The position numbers were made by a program, and so were the translations under genes. Below the pieces are notes generated by a model. It was not told the origin of the DNA. It did not search any database and was given only the letters and a program-made list of their open reading frames with translations. 64,000 nt of DNA, from assembly GCF_030812195.1 (NCBI RefSeq), contig NZ_JAUSSF010000001.1:1302001-1366000 (forward strand), read 5' to 3'. This document shows positions 43,818-52,756 of the stretch, piece by piece. This DNA is from Chryseobacterium lathyri. Lineage in GTDB: Bacteria > Bacteroidota > Bacteroidia > Flavobacteriales > Weeksellaceae. How positions within the stretch are numbered: the stretch's first letter is position 1; every line of letters begins with the position of its first letter.

Positions 43818-46352
43818 TTAAGCTGAGTTTCTACTCGCATTAATATTTCCGAATAATGATCTGGTCACCAGCTTTTCATAGGCTTCCTTATTTCCCTCTC
43901 CTTTCTGGATCTTCATCAGTGCATACTGCTGGATACTCAACAGTGGAAGCACGATCTTTTCCCGGATCTTGACCGATTTTCTGGACAACGGATCTTCTTC
44001 CTGTAGCATTTTGAAACCGGTAAGTTCAAGCATAATATCTCTTGAAAGAACATATTCATCAAAAAGAACATTCCAGAATGCACCGAATTTCGGATTATTT
44101 TTAATGTAATATGTCAATGGAAAATAGGATTTGTTCATGCTCATCATCGAATTCAGAACTAATGTTTTAAAGAAGTCAGAACCTTTATACAGTTCTTTTA
44201 CTTCATCCAGCCTTCCCTGCTCTTTCATCTGCTGCATGGCAAATCCAAATCCGAAAAATCCGGGAACATTCTGCTTCAGCTGAGACCATGAACCTACGAA
44301 CGGAATCGCTCTAAGATCTTCAAATTTCAGTTCAGTACCATTTCCTCTTTTGGACGGGCGGCTTCCGATATTCGTTTTACCGTAATATTCCAAGGTACTC
44401 ATCTCCTGCAGATAAGGAACAAACATCGGGTGAGCTTTAAGGTCTGAATATTTTTTGTAACTGATATCAGCAAGCTCGGCAATCAGTTTTCTTTCTTGTT
44501 CTGTAAGATCTTTCTTGGAGTTTTTAAAGACATCATTTTCCACTCCGGCGGTCAGAAGCTGTTCAAAATTATATTTAGCCTGCTCTTTATTTCCGAAAAT
44601 ACTTGTGATGGTCTGTCCCTGGATAGTCAGCTCTATTTTATTGTTAGCAATGGTATTTCCCTGCGAAGCATAGAAATCGTGGGTTTTCCCTCCTCCTCTT
44701 GCAGGTGGTCCGCCTCTGCCGTCGAAGAATACAACTTTAATTCCATTCTGAACGGAAAGTTTAGTTAAGACTTCTTTAGCCTTGTAAATCTCCCAGTTGG
44801 CCTTCAGATATCCACCGTCTTTTGTTCCGTCTGAAAAGCCGAGCATGATCGTCTGTTGATTTCCCCTGCTTTCAAGATGTTTTTTATAAACAGGATTCTG
44901 ATAAAGCTCGTTCATTACATTCTCAGAATTGGCAAGGCCTTCCATGGTTTCAAAAAGCGGAACAATATCCATTTTGATGTCTTCATCCTGATATCCGCAG
45001 ATTTTAAAAAATGCGTATACATTCATTACATCCTTTACAGCATCAGAATTCGAAATGATATAGCGGTTCATCCCTCTTTGTCCATTCAAATCCTGGATTT
45101 CGGAAACCTGTGAAACCGTTAATAAGGTATCTTTAACGATATCTTCAAACTGATCTGCATTAATTTTACGATCAAGCTGAATCAGCTTACGGAATTTTTC
45201 TTCTTCACTAGCCTCAACAGTACCATATACTTTTGCAAAAACCTCATCAATAACTTTCTGATGGATTCTGCTGTCCTGACGGATATCCAGTGTTGCAAAG
45301 TGAGTTCCGAAAATTTTCACCCGGTCTCTGAAATTCGCCAGAAGGTCTAAAAACAGGGAATTATGATCATTCACCAGTATTTTTTCTGCTTCATCTGCCT
45401 TTTTCAGAATACCTTCTGCTGTGATCATATTTCCGTTGAAAATGGCCCCGTAAAGCTCATCACTTAACTGCGTCAATACTTCAGATACGCCCCTGAAGCT
45501 TAACCTTCTTCTGATAAATTTCAAATGGCTGTAATAAGATTTCAGAATTGCGGAACGAAGCTCTTCTGCCACTCTTTTGGTAACATCAGCGGTTACAAAT
45601 GGATTCCCGTCCCTGTCACCACCAGGCCAGAAACCAAGCTGAATAATATCTTCATGAAGATGGAAATGTCCGTTTCCAAACGTCTTTTTAATTTTGGTAA
45701 ACAGCTCTCCGATTGTATCATAATAAACATATCTTAAATAAGAAATGATGCTTAGGGCTTCATCAATTGGAGTTGGCTTTTCTTTATTAACGAAAGGTGT
45801 TTTTCCTAACTGCTGCAGAAGCATATCGATCTGGGTAACGGAATCACCGGTAATAGCTCCCCGTAAATCCTGGATAATCCTCTGTACCGAGCTTGGATAA
45901 AACTGGGTCGGATGCGCTGTAAAAACTACTTTTACTGTAAAATCCTTCAGCTTATCACGAACTTTTTCAAGTTTATGATCCTGGTATGATCGTTCAAAAA
46001 GGTTGGTCACCGTTCCGTTGTCGCTCTCAGAATGAAGGTTTGGAAACGCAGCGTCTTCTATACTGTCAAATAAGACTACCTGTCTTTCGATGTACTGTAT
46101 GATCTTAAAAAGGAGTTCTACTTTCTGCTCCTCTGTCTGGAGATCGGTATGGTTTTTAAAGAATTCTTCGACAATTTCCTCAGGGGTTTTGCCGTCTTCA
46201 TATCCGTTTCGGCTTTCCTCGTAAAGGAAGGGAAGAAGCATCCCGATATTCGTCATTTTATCATAAGGCAGGCTCATAAATAATGAATTGTAGATCTGGA
46301 ATTTATTCTCCACGATCTGCCTGAATTTTTCTGCTCGTTGGTCGTGTATCAT
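43818..46352 (-). CDS. ppc: Phosphoenolpyruvate carboxylase
   Basis: Adds bicarbonate to PEP to give oxaloacetate, refilling the TCA cycle. The 844-residue protein shows the catalytic motifs FTAHPTQ (near residue 150), LGFWPGGDRDGNPFV and FFDGRGGPPARGGG, and ends INASRNSA, close to the usual RNTG end. On the minus strand TACATTTG (46364 to 46357) matches the -7 consensus and lies only about 5 bases before the chosen ATG. The mRNA would then be nearly leaderless, unless another promoter exists. It ends at a palindromic hairpin. Confidence 0.94.
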   Translation of the reverse strand: MIHDQRAEKFRQIVENKFQIYNSLFMSLPYDKMTNIGMLLPFLYEESRNGYEDGKTPEEIVEEFFKNHTDLQTEEQKVELLFKIIQYIERQVVLFDSIEDAAFPNLHSESDNGTVTNLFERSYQDHKLEKVRDKLKDFTVKVVFTAHPTQFYPSSVQRIIQDLRGAITGDSVTQIDMLLQQLGKTPFVNKEKPTPIDEALSIISYLRYVYYDTIGELFTKIKKTFGNGHFHLHEDIIQLGFWPGGDRDGNPFVTADVTKRVAEELRSAILKSYYSHLKFIRRRLSFRGVSEVLTQLSDELYGAIFNGNMITAEGILKKADEAEKILVNDHNSLFLDLLANFRDRVKIFGTHFATLDIRQDSRIHQKVIDEVFAKVYGTVEASEEEKFRKLIQLDRKINADQFEDIVKDTLLTVSQVSEIQDLNGQRGMNRYIISNSDAVKDVMNVYAFFKICGYQDEDIKMDIVPLFETMEGLANSENVMNELYQNPVYKKHLESRGNQQTIMLGFSDGTKDGGYLKANWEIYKAKEVLTKLSVQNGIKVVFFDGRGGPPARGGGKTHDFYASQGNTIANNKIELTIQGQTITSIFGNKEQAKYNFEQLLTAGVENDVFKNSKKDLTEQERKLIAELADISYKKYSDLKAHPMFVPYLQEMSTLEYYGKTNIGSRPSKRGNGTELKFEDLRAIPFVGSWSQLKQNVPGFFGFGFAMQQMKEQGRLDEVKELYKGSDFFKTLVLNSMMSMNKSYFPLTYYIKNNPKFGAFWNVLFDEYVLSRDIMLELTGFKMLQEEDPLSRKSVKIREKIVLPLLSIQQYALMKIQKGEGNKEAYEKLVTRSLFGNINASRNSA

Positions 46353-46592
46353 ATAACAAATGTAGTGGATTTTGGTTTTAAATTAATTGACAAATGACAA
46401 AAAAATGAAGGATCCCAAAGTATTTTTTTTATGAGAATTAATTTGATAATTTTATTTAAAACTATTTACTGTGAGAGAAGCTCTATAGCCGATCTTTTAT
46501 ATATTGGGGACCTGTTATAACAATACAAGTTTATAATAATTTTGAATACACCGGTTTAATGATTAATTTTACTTTTCACAGAAATTAATCCA

Positions 46593-46997
46593 ATGAAAAA
46601 TATATTCATATTCCTATTAATTGCTTTTATTTTCACAGGCTGCGGTGAAGACTGCTATAATGCTCCCCAGACGATAGCTTTTAAATTCGTTGATTCTAAT
46701 GATGAAAATCTGATCACAAACGGCACACTTACAGCCTATTCAGTCAAGGATGAAAATCAGGTTGGTGTACAATTAACCAGAACATCTGACGATATAGTTA
46801 TTTTAGAAAATGTGGGTGCATATAATGAAACAAAGAATTACACTTTCCAATCTAATGTCAAAGCTTTTGATTTTTCAATACAGTCGTCAGAATTTAAAGG
46901 AGGTTGTGATGGGTATCAGATCAATAAATTAACATTTACAGGTGTAGGTATTGATGTAACAGACGAAAAAGGATACTATAAAATTATACTGCAATAG
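46593..46997 (+). CDS. Small lipoprotein, unknown function
   Basis: A 134-residue protein starting MKNIFIFLLIAFIFTGC, a lipoprotein signal with lipobox FTGC. The mature part is mostly beta-strand by pattern (TIAFKFVDSNDENLI, LTFTGVGIDVTDEKGYYKI) with two further cysteines. No family recognised. It is the first of two adjacent small secreted-protein genes, 38 bases apart, that are probably co-transcribed. Confidence 0.72.
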   Translation: MKNIFIFLLIAFIFTGCGEDCYNAPQTIAFKFVDSNDENLITNGTLTAYSVKDENQVGVQLTRTSDDIVILENVGAYNETKNYTFQSNVKAFDFSIQSSEFKGGCDGYQINKLTFTGVGIDVTDEKGYYKIILQ

Positions 46998-47035
46998 TTT
47001 AAACAGCCTTACTATTATTTAAGAAAATAATAATT

Positions 47036-47650
47036 ATGAAAATTATTTCGATCATTTCTTTTCTGATTCCGGGTTTATTACTGTCCCAAAATACAGTTCC
47101 CTCCGATTTCAAAAAAATTCCGGATATTCTGGACACCGCGGAACATTTGTATCCGTTCATTGTTCCGGACAAAGACTATGGCTACTGGAGAGTGCTTACC
47201 AATGATCCTGACCCAGAAAAAGCTGTGATCTACGAGAGCCAGATGCCGGATTTCATGACCATTAATGAGCCTCTTCCTGAGAAAGGTTTCTTCCAGCAAT
47301 GTATAGGCAACCGGTGCTTCTCATATATTCTTGCCTGCAAAAAAGACCGATCTGTATATTTCTCTAGTGAGCAGCAACTGAGAGATTTCATCGGAACGGT
47401 TGATAATCTTCCTGAAGCTATTTTGTTGGTTCAAACTTATGGCTTTACAATAGATACAAGCAATAAACTGAGTGGCTCCTATAAAATTGAAGACAGACAT
47501 ATGTATCTGTATGCCTCAAAGTCTAAAGGCTGTCCGGAAATTAAAGAATCTTACTTTATAAAGATCAACAGAAAAACCGGGAAACTGGAATCTAAAAATA
47601 ATGGTGTTTACTTTAAGAGTGAGAATTGTAGTCAAACCGTTTCTCAGTAG
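47036..47650 (+). CDS. Secreted protein of unknown function
   Basis: A 204-residue protein with a short signal peptide (MKIISIISFLIPGLLLSQN). The mature part has several aromatic-rich segments (YPFIVPDKDYGYWRVLTND), one CIGNRCF pair and three further cysteines. No enzymatic motif is visible. It follows the preceding lipoprotein gene closely and is probably in the same transcript. Confidence 0.7.
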   Translation: MKIISIISFLIPGLLLSQNTVPSDFKKIPDILDTAEHLYPFIVPDKDYGYWRVLTNDPDPEKAVIYESQMPDFMTINEPLPEKGFFQQCIGNRCFSYILACKKDRSVYFSSEQQLRDFIGTVDNLPEAILLVQTYGFTIDTSNKLSGSYKIEDRHMYLYASKSKGCPEIKESYFIKINRKTGKLESKNNGVYFKSENCSQTVSQ

Positions 47651-47962
47651 AAATACCATATTTATATTTAAAATTCTTGCTGATTAAGCAGATTGTACAG
47701 TTTGTTTTACGCTATAGATTCGATGAATCAATTTTGCTGATTTATCCTTTGTAACCTCAAATTATAGTTATAGATATAACCTCTGCGTTAAAACCTATTT
47801 TTCTATCCGGATTAAATCCCTGTAAAGAAAATCATAATAAATCTCTCAGAACAGGTAAAATTTATATTGTTATTATAAAAGACTTCGATAGGAATTTTAA
47901 AATTTCATTAACTCTGTTTTCATATTGCTTTCCGTAAATTTGGGTCAAATAAATTTAGAACA
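47651..47962. other. 312-base intergenic region holding only a promoter
   Basis: AT-rich DNA with no gene-like frame and no strong hairpin. The only recognisable signal is the -7 box at its right end that should drive the alcohol dehydrogenase gene. Confidence 0.5.
47935..47942 (+). promoter_or_regulatory. -7 box of the alcohol dehydrogenase promoter
   Basis: TAAATTTG fits TAnnTTTG exactly, 20 bases before the ATG. TGTTTT about 20 bases upstream is an imperfect -33 candidate. Confidence 0.48.
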
Positions 47963-49126
47963 ATGCTTAATTTCGAATTTAAAAATCCGACAAAAATACT
48001 TTTTGGAAAAGGCGAGATCGCGAAGATTTCCCGTGAAGTTCCAAAAGATGCCAAAATATTAATGATCTATGGTGGCGGGAGCATCAAAAGCAATGGTGTT
48101 TACGATCAGGTAAAGGAAGCTCTGAAAGATCATGATTTATATGAATTCGGAGGCGTGCCTGCCAATCCGGAATATGAAGTGCTGATTAACGCTTTACGCT
48201 TTATCAAAGAAAAAAATATCAACTACCTTCTTGCTGTAGGTGGCGGTTCTGTGATCGATGGGACTAAATTCCTTTCTGCCGCTGCTAATTATGATGGCGA
48301 GCCATGGGAAATCCTTAAAAACTCGGTAAGAACCTTTGAAGGAGAAGGAATGCCTTTCGGAAGTATTCTTACATTGCCAGCAACAGGTTCTGAAATGAAT
48401 TCAGGTTATGTAATTTCGAGAAGAGAAACTAATGAAAAATTATCTTCCGGCGGACCGGGTCTTTTCCCCCAGTTTTCAGTATTGGACCCTGAAGTCATCA
48501 GAACGATTCCTAAAAACCAGATTGTGAATGGAATTACAGATGCTTACACGCATGTTCTGGAACAGTATATGACAGCCCCTTCTTCTGCAGATCTTCAGGA
48601 AAGAATTGCTGAAAGCATTCTGATCAGTCTTCAGGAAACAGCTCCAAAAGTTTTGGCGGATGATTTTGATTATGATGCTGCCGGAAACTTTATGTGGTGC
48701 TGTACGATGGCTCTGAACGGGCTTATCCAGAAAGGAGTGATCACGGATTGGGCCGTACATGCCATGGGACATGAACTGACTGCTTATTTCGGGATCGATC
48801 ATGCAAGAACTTTAGCCGTTATTGCACCTTCCCATTACCGTTATAATTTTGAAACGAAAAAAGGGAAACTGGCGCAGTATGCTGAAAGAGTTTGGGGAAT
48901 TAAAGAAGGAACTGTGGAAGAAAAAGCACAACTTGGAATCAAAAAGATGGAAGAGTTTTTCCACAGCCTGAATATTAAAACAAAGCTTTCAGAATACACG
49001 GAAGATTACAAAGGTACTGCTGAAAGGGTGGAAAAAGCGTTTACAGACAGAAACTGGTCTGGTCTGGGTGAATATAAAAAACTAACCCCTCAGGATGCTT
49101 ATAAGATTGTAGAGATGAGTTATTAG
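47963..49126 (+). CDS. Iron-containing alcohol dehydrogenase, YqhD/BDH type
   Basis: NADPH-dependent reductase of aldehydes. The 387-residue protein has MIYGGGSIKSNGVYDQV (YqhD-type cofactor loop), AVGGGSVIDGTKF and LPATGSEMNSG. Its metal-binding region reads HAMGHELTAYFGIDHARTLAV. In relatives it detoxifies short-chain and lipid-peroxidation aldehydes or acts as butanol dehydrogenase. It is monocistronic, with a promoter box 20 bases upstream and a weak AT-rich hairpin (AATAATCAG arms) at 49134-49154. Confidence 0.92.
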   Translation: MLNFEFKNPTKILFGKGEIAKISREVPKDAKILMIYGGGSIKSNGVYDQVKEALKDHDLYEFGGVPANPEYEVLINALRFIKEKNINYLLAVGGGSVIDGTKFLSAAANYDGEPWEILKNSVRTFEGEGMPFGSILTLPATGSEMNSGYVISRRETNEKLSSGGPGLFPQFSVLDPEVIRTIPKNQIVNGITDAYTHVLEQYMTAPSSADLQERIAESILISLQETAPKVLADDFDYDAAGNFMWCCTMALNGLIQKGVITDWAVHAMGHELTAYFGIDHARTLAVIAPSHYRYNFETKKGKLAQYAERVWGIKEGTVEEKAQLGIKKMEEFFHSLNIKTKLSEYTEDYKGTAERVEKAFTDRNWSGLGEYKKLTPQDAYKIVEMSY

Positions 49127-49133
49127 GGTTTGG

Positions 49134-49154
49134 AATAATCAGTTGCTGATTATT
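49134..49154. terminator. Weak hairpin after the alcohol dehydrogenase gene
   Basis: AATAATCAG and its exact complement flank a TTG loop, 8 bases after the stop. The T-content downstream is modest, so termination is uncertain. Confidence 0.4.
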
Positions 49155-49396
49155 GGTTTTGGAGTTGTTAAGTTAATAATTCAGCTTGCAAGTCTGGTAC
49201 TCCTAATGTCTCGTTAAAAGGCAGAAGTTTCAAACATGACTATTCCTGTAACCTAAAATCTTCACATTTTAGCATCACTCTCTTATCTTCATTATAAAAA
49301 ATACTGTTATTTATAAACATTCGTTTAAAAAAGCATGATTTCATTATAGATATTTCAAATTTATTTATATTTTAGCATATTCTTAAATTTGTGAAA

Positions 49397-49858
49397 ATGA
49401 AAAAACAGCTACTTTTATTTGCCTTTTCAGCCTTGGCGCTAACTTCATGTGATGATGACAATATCGAAGCCTATGAATTAGAAATGATGAGCGGAGACTG
49501 GAAGGTGAGCAAAATAGAAACTATTTCCGGAAAAGACAATAAAACAGTACTTAAAACAGAAACGCCTTCTGACTGTGAAGCTAAAAATATTCTGCACTTC
49601 AGAAGTGATTATTATACCAGCTATACGTATTATTCCGAAAACGGCCTTGAATGCCAGATGAGCGGAAAAACTGAAGGAAAGTTTACGTATACGGAAGAAT
49701 CTAAGCTGATGAGCATTAAAAATGATAATGACACTGAAAGATGGTACAGAGTGGAAATCCTTACAAGCCAGGATCTGAAACTGGCCCACCTGTTTGGGGC
49801 ATACGATCAGAATGGTGATGGTACCGATGATCTCACCTATGTTACCTACAAAAGATAA
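49397..49858 (+). CDS. Lipocalin-like lipoprotein
   Basis: A 153-residue protein starting MKKQLLLFAFSALALTSC with lipobox LTSC and an acidic DDDN just after the lipid-bearing Cys. The pattern MSGDWKVSKIE followed by paired beta-strands and a CEAKNILHFRSD segment is that of the lipocalin-like small lipoproteins common in Chryseobacterium. I used the ATG at 49397 rather than the GTG six bases upstream. No ligand can be proposed. A strong terminator follows. Confidence 0.75.
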   Translation: MKKQLLLFAFSALALTSCDDDNIEAYELEMMSGDWKVSKIETISGKDNKTVLKTETPSDCEAKNILHFRSDYYTSYTYYSENGLECQMSGKTEGKFTYTEESKLMSIKNDNDTERWYRVEILTSQDLKLAHLFGAYDQNGDGTDDLTYVTYKR

Positions 49859-49864
49859 ACACAG

Positions 49865-49892
49865 ACTCTCGATTTTATCGAGAGTTTTTTTT
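49865..49892 (+). terminator. Rho-independent terminator
   Basis: ACTCTCGAT and its exact complement flank a TTT loop and run into eight T, 6 bases after the stop of the lipocalin-like gene. Confidence 0.9.
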
Positions 49893-49923
49893 ACATTTAT
49901 AAGATATTTTAAAATTGATTACA

Positions 49924-50580
49924 ATGAAGAAGATTCTTTCAGCATTTCTATTGCTGTATTTTGCCCTGTTCTTTTCACAGGAAAAAAAGCCGATGTTCTG
50001 GCAGGACATTCAAAATTTCAAAAAAGCAGATCAGGAAAATACGCCGCCAAAAGATGCCATCCTTCTGATAGGAAGCTCCTCTTTTACAAAATGGACAGAT
50101 GTTGCCCGCTATTTCCCTGATAAAACAATTATCAACAGGGGTTTTGGAGGTTCAAGAATGACGGATCTAAATGATTTCGCTGACGATCTTTTAGACCCTT
50201 ATCAGCCTAAACAGATTATTATCTACTGCGGTGATAATGATTTTGCAGACAACCATGATCTGAAAGCTAAAGTAGTAGTGAAAAGGTTTAAAACGTTCTA
50301 TAAAAAGATCCGTGAAAGATTTCCGAATATTGAAGTAGACTATATTTCCATTAAATATTCGCCGAGCCGCGAAATACTGTGGCCGCAGATGAAAGAAACG
50401 AATAAGAAGATTGCCGCTTTTATGGAAAAAGAACCTCACGCAGAGTTCATAGATATTACCAAAGCCATGGAAGATTCCAACGGAAATGTAAGAAAAGATC
50501 TTTTCTTGGAAGATATGCTTCACATCACCCCGGAAGGTTATGAAATCTGGGCAAAGGTTATGAAGCCTTATATGAAATAA
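49924..50580 (+). CDS. Secreted SGNH/GDSL-type hydrolase
   Basis: A 218-residue protein with a signal peptide (MKKILSAFLLLYFALFFSQ). The SGNH blocks are all visible: ILLIGSSSFTKW (nucleophile Ser), INRGFGGSRM (Gly), IYCGDNDFAD (Asn) and EDMLHITPEGY (Asp and His). It is probably an esterase or carbohydrate deacetylase acting in the periplasm or outside. The start is ATG at 49924, since the in-frame codons before it are poor starts. It shares a bidirectional terminator with the helicase gene. Confidence 0.87.
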   Translation: MKKILSAFLLLYFALFFSQEKKPMFWQDIQNFKKADQENTPPKDAILLIGSSSFTKWTDVARYFPDKTIINRGFGGSRMTDLNDFADDLLDPYQPKQIIIYCGDNDFADNHDLKAKVVVKRFKTFYKKIRERFPNIEVDYISIKYSPSREILWPQMKETNKKIAAFMEKEPHAEFIDITKAMEDSNGNVRKDLFLEDMLHITPEGYEIWAKVMKPYMK

Positions 50581-50594
50581 TACATTTATAAACA

Positions 50595-50620
50595 AAAAAA
50601 TCCCTGAACGGGATTTTTTT
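50595..50620. terminator. Bidirectional terminator
   Basis: AATCCC and GGGATT arms around TGAAC, flanked by runs of A on the left and T on the right, between convergent genes. Confidence 0.82.
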
Positions 50621-51978
50621 TATTTCTTCTTCTTAGATTTTGATACTGATATCGATTTCTGCTGGGCTCTGTTAGCTCCAAATTTCTTCGGTGCTTTTCT
50701 TTTTGAAGGTCCACCCCAGTTTTCTTTTTTGTTTTTGTCCTTTTTCTCGTGAAATGCTCCTCCTCCTTCATACAGTTTTACCTGTGCAGGATTTTTCATG
50801 ATGATCACATCTTCTTCGGAAGCAATCTTCTTAGGATTGATTTTCACTTCAGCAGGGAAATCATTAAACTTAAGATCTTTGTCCATCAGAAGCTCAATAT
50901 CAAGAACATAAGCTTCTTCTTTTTTAGTCACGAAAGTAATTGCTTTACCGTCTTTATCTGCCCTACCCGTTCTTCCTATTCTATGGATATACTGTTCAGG
51001 AATTTCAGGGGTTTCAAAGTTGATAACATGGGTAATATTTGAAATATCAAGACCTCTGGCCATTACATCGGTGGTAATCAATCCTCTGATCTCTTCGTTT
51101 TCAAATCTTTTCATGGCTTTAAGCCTGTAATTCTGTGATTTGTTTGAGTGAATTACGTCAAATTGCTCAGGGAAAAGTTCATCAATTTTTGCAAACAGAA
51201 GATCAGAATTCTTTTTATTGTTTGTGAAAATCAACACTTTAGACATATCTTCATTGTTCTTCAATAAATGCTCAAGAAGGTTGATCTTTGTATTAAAGTT
51301 TTCCACTTTGTAACCCGTCTGCTCAATTTTTTCAAGAGGCGTTCCTGATTTCGCCAATGAAATTTCTATCGGGCTGGCAAAGTACTGATCCAGCATTTCA
51401 TCTACCGCTTCCGTCATGGTAGCAGAGAAAAGAATGTTCTGTCTCTTCGGCTTCATCATTTCGAAAATATGGGTAAGTTGTGGTCTGAAACCTAAATTCA
51501 GCATCTCATCAAACTCATCAATGATCAGCTTTTGTACTTCCCTTAATGAAATCGCATTGTCGATGGCTAGGTCCATTACCCTTCCCGGAGTTCCTACTAA
51601 AATATCGCATCCGTTATTAAATAAAAGTTTCTGCGTATTGATGTTTTTCCCTCCATATATTCCGATTACCCTTGCGGTAATATTTTCTGTCAGTTTCTCA
51701 ACAATTTCAGCTACCTGTACCACCAATTCTCTCGTAGGAACCAGAATCAAAACAGTAGGATTCCCAGTTTTGTTGTATTTCCATGTTTTAAGAACGGGCA
51801 GAAGATAAGCCAATGTTTTCCCGGTTCCGGTCTGTGCGATCCCCATTACATCTCTTCCGGAAAGTATAGGGCCAATGCTCTTTTCCTGAATCGGTGTAGG
51901 TTCGAATAGTTCCAGATCCGCTAAAACATCAAGAATTTTAACCGGCAGGTCAAAATCCGCAAAAGTGAGTTTTTCCAT
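50620..51978 (-). CDS. DEAD-box-family RNA helicase with DEFD motif
   Basis: A 452-residue ATP-dependent RNA helicase. Motifs in order are Q-motif PTPIQEKS, motif I AQTGTGKT (48-55), PTRELVVQ, TPGRVMDL, motif II LIIDEFDEM (DEFD at 154-157 in place of DEAD), SAT (185-187), then TTDVMARGLDI and HRIGRTGRA. The C-terminal 60 residues are Lys-rich and disordered, as expected for RNA contact. A role in rRNA or mRNA remodelling, perhaps in the cold, is inferred from the family. It ends at a shared terminator. Confidence 0.93.
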   Translation of the reverse strand: MEKLTFADFDLPVKILDVLADLELFEPTPIQEKSIGPILSGRDVMGIAQTGTGKTLAYLLPVLKTWKYNKTGNPTVLILVPTRELVVQVAEIVEKLTENITARVIGIYGGKNINTQKLLFNNGCDILVGTPGRVMDLAIDNAISLREVQKLIIDEFDEMLNLGFRPQLTHIFEMMKPKRQNILFSATMTEAVDEMLDQYFASPIEISLAKSGTPLEKIEQTGYKVENFNTKINLLEHLLKNNEDMSKVLIFTNNKKNSDLLFAKIDELFPEQFDVIHSNKSQNYRLKAMKRFENEEIRGLITTDVMARGLDISNITHVINFETPEIPEQYIHRIGRTGRADKDGKAITFVTKKEEAYVLDIELLMDKDLKFNDFPAEVKINPKKIASEEDVIIMKNPAQVKLYEGGGAFHEKKDKNKKENWGGPSKRKAPKKFGANRAQQKSISVSKSKKKK

Positions 51979-52010
51979 GGTGCAAAGATAGGTATTTAAA
52001 TTTAGAGGCT

Positions 52011-52052
52011 AAAGAACAAGAATCAAGATGCCGGACATGAGATATCAGACAC
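52011..52052. repeat. Intergenic repeat, partial copy
   Basis: AAAGAACAAGAATCAAGATG followed by GGACATGAGATATCAGACAC lies upstream of the helicase gene. It follows the same order of words as the copy at 24145-24199, with substitutions. Confidence 0.55.
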
Positions 52053-52148
52053 TAGTCATTGACTCAACAACTCCAAACTAGCAATCAGCAACTCACCCTC
52101 AGCCCATTTACTCTAAAATCCTCAAACACTTTCACCTGATCCTGAAAT

Positions 52149-52658
52149 TCACTTCACCTTCACGCTTTCACTATTAATCCTGATATCATCATCTTTCCAA
52201 ATGCTTGAGGTAATGATCACATAGCCTTTCTTTTTAGGATCTTTTTTGATCGGGAATTTCCCGTCTTCCCACTGTGAACAATGGGTAGAGATAGAAGGTA
52301 CCAATGTATTCCATCCGGTTTTATTTAAAGTATAAACAAGAAAACCGTGCCAGCAGCTCGTACACCAGTCCGGATAAAAGCCTATTTCCTCTTTCCCATC
52401 TTCATTGAGGTCTCCCAGGTTATATAATCCACCATTCTTAGCAGGTGAAATGATAAACGGTTTTATTTTTTTATCATTGAAATAAATAGTGGTTTCGCAT
52501 TTCCCATCACATTCGTCGGAACAATCACTGACTTTGGTATAGGCATATTCTTTTGTTCCATTACCGTCAAAATCTCCCAAAAGTCCATCTTCATGAGTTT
52601 TCTGGGCTATAAACAGTGAACTGCAGAAGGCCAAAGTTATTAAAATGAGTTTTTCCAT
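52149..52658 (-). CDS. Secreted protein with FG-GAP/EF-like repeats
   Basis: A 169-residue protein with a signal peptide (MEKLILITLAFCSSLFIAQ). It carries calcium-loop-like segments LGDFDGNGTKEYAY and LGDLNEDGKEEIGFYP, the kind found in FG-GAP/VCBS repeats. Several cysteines lie in CSDECDGKCE and DWCTSCWHG. It is likely periplasmic or surface-exposed and calcium-binding. Function unknown. It follows the UbiB-family gene on the same strand. Confidence 0.7.
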   Translation of the reverse strand: MEKLILITLAFCSSLFIAQKTHEDGLLGDFDGNGTKEYAYTKVSDCSDECDGKCETTIYFNDKKIKPFIISPAKNGGLYNLGDLNEDGKEEIGFYPDWCTSCWHGFLVYTLNKTGWNTLVPSISTHCSQWEDGKFPIKKDPKKKGYVIITSSIWKDDDIRINSESVKVK

Positions 52659-52756
52659 AGGTTATTTTTTGTTGCTGGTCGGCAGATCCTAGATACAAAA
52701 TTATAAAAGTAAGTTTGTATATTCTCTAAAACTGATTCTAATTTTCAGTTATTCAT

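Noticed and set aside
46431..46520. 29-codon plus-strand frame before the small lipoprotein
   Set aside because: AT-rich, hydrophobic start without a ribosome-binding site and no terminator or homologue pattern; chance is the simplest reading.
49794..50120. 108-codon plus-strand frame spanning a terminator
   Set aside because: It bridges the end of the lipocalin-like gene, a strong terminator and the start of the SGNH gene in a different frame.
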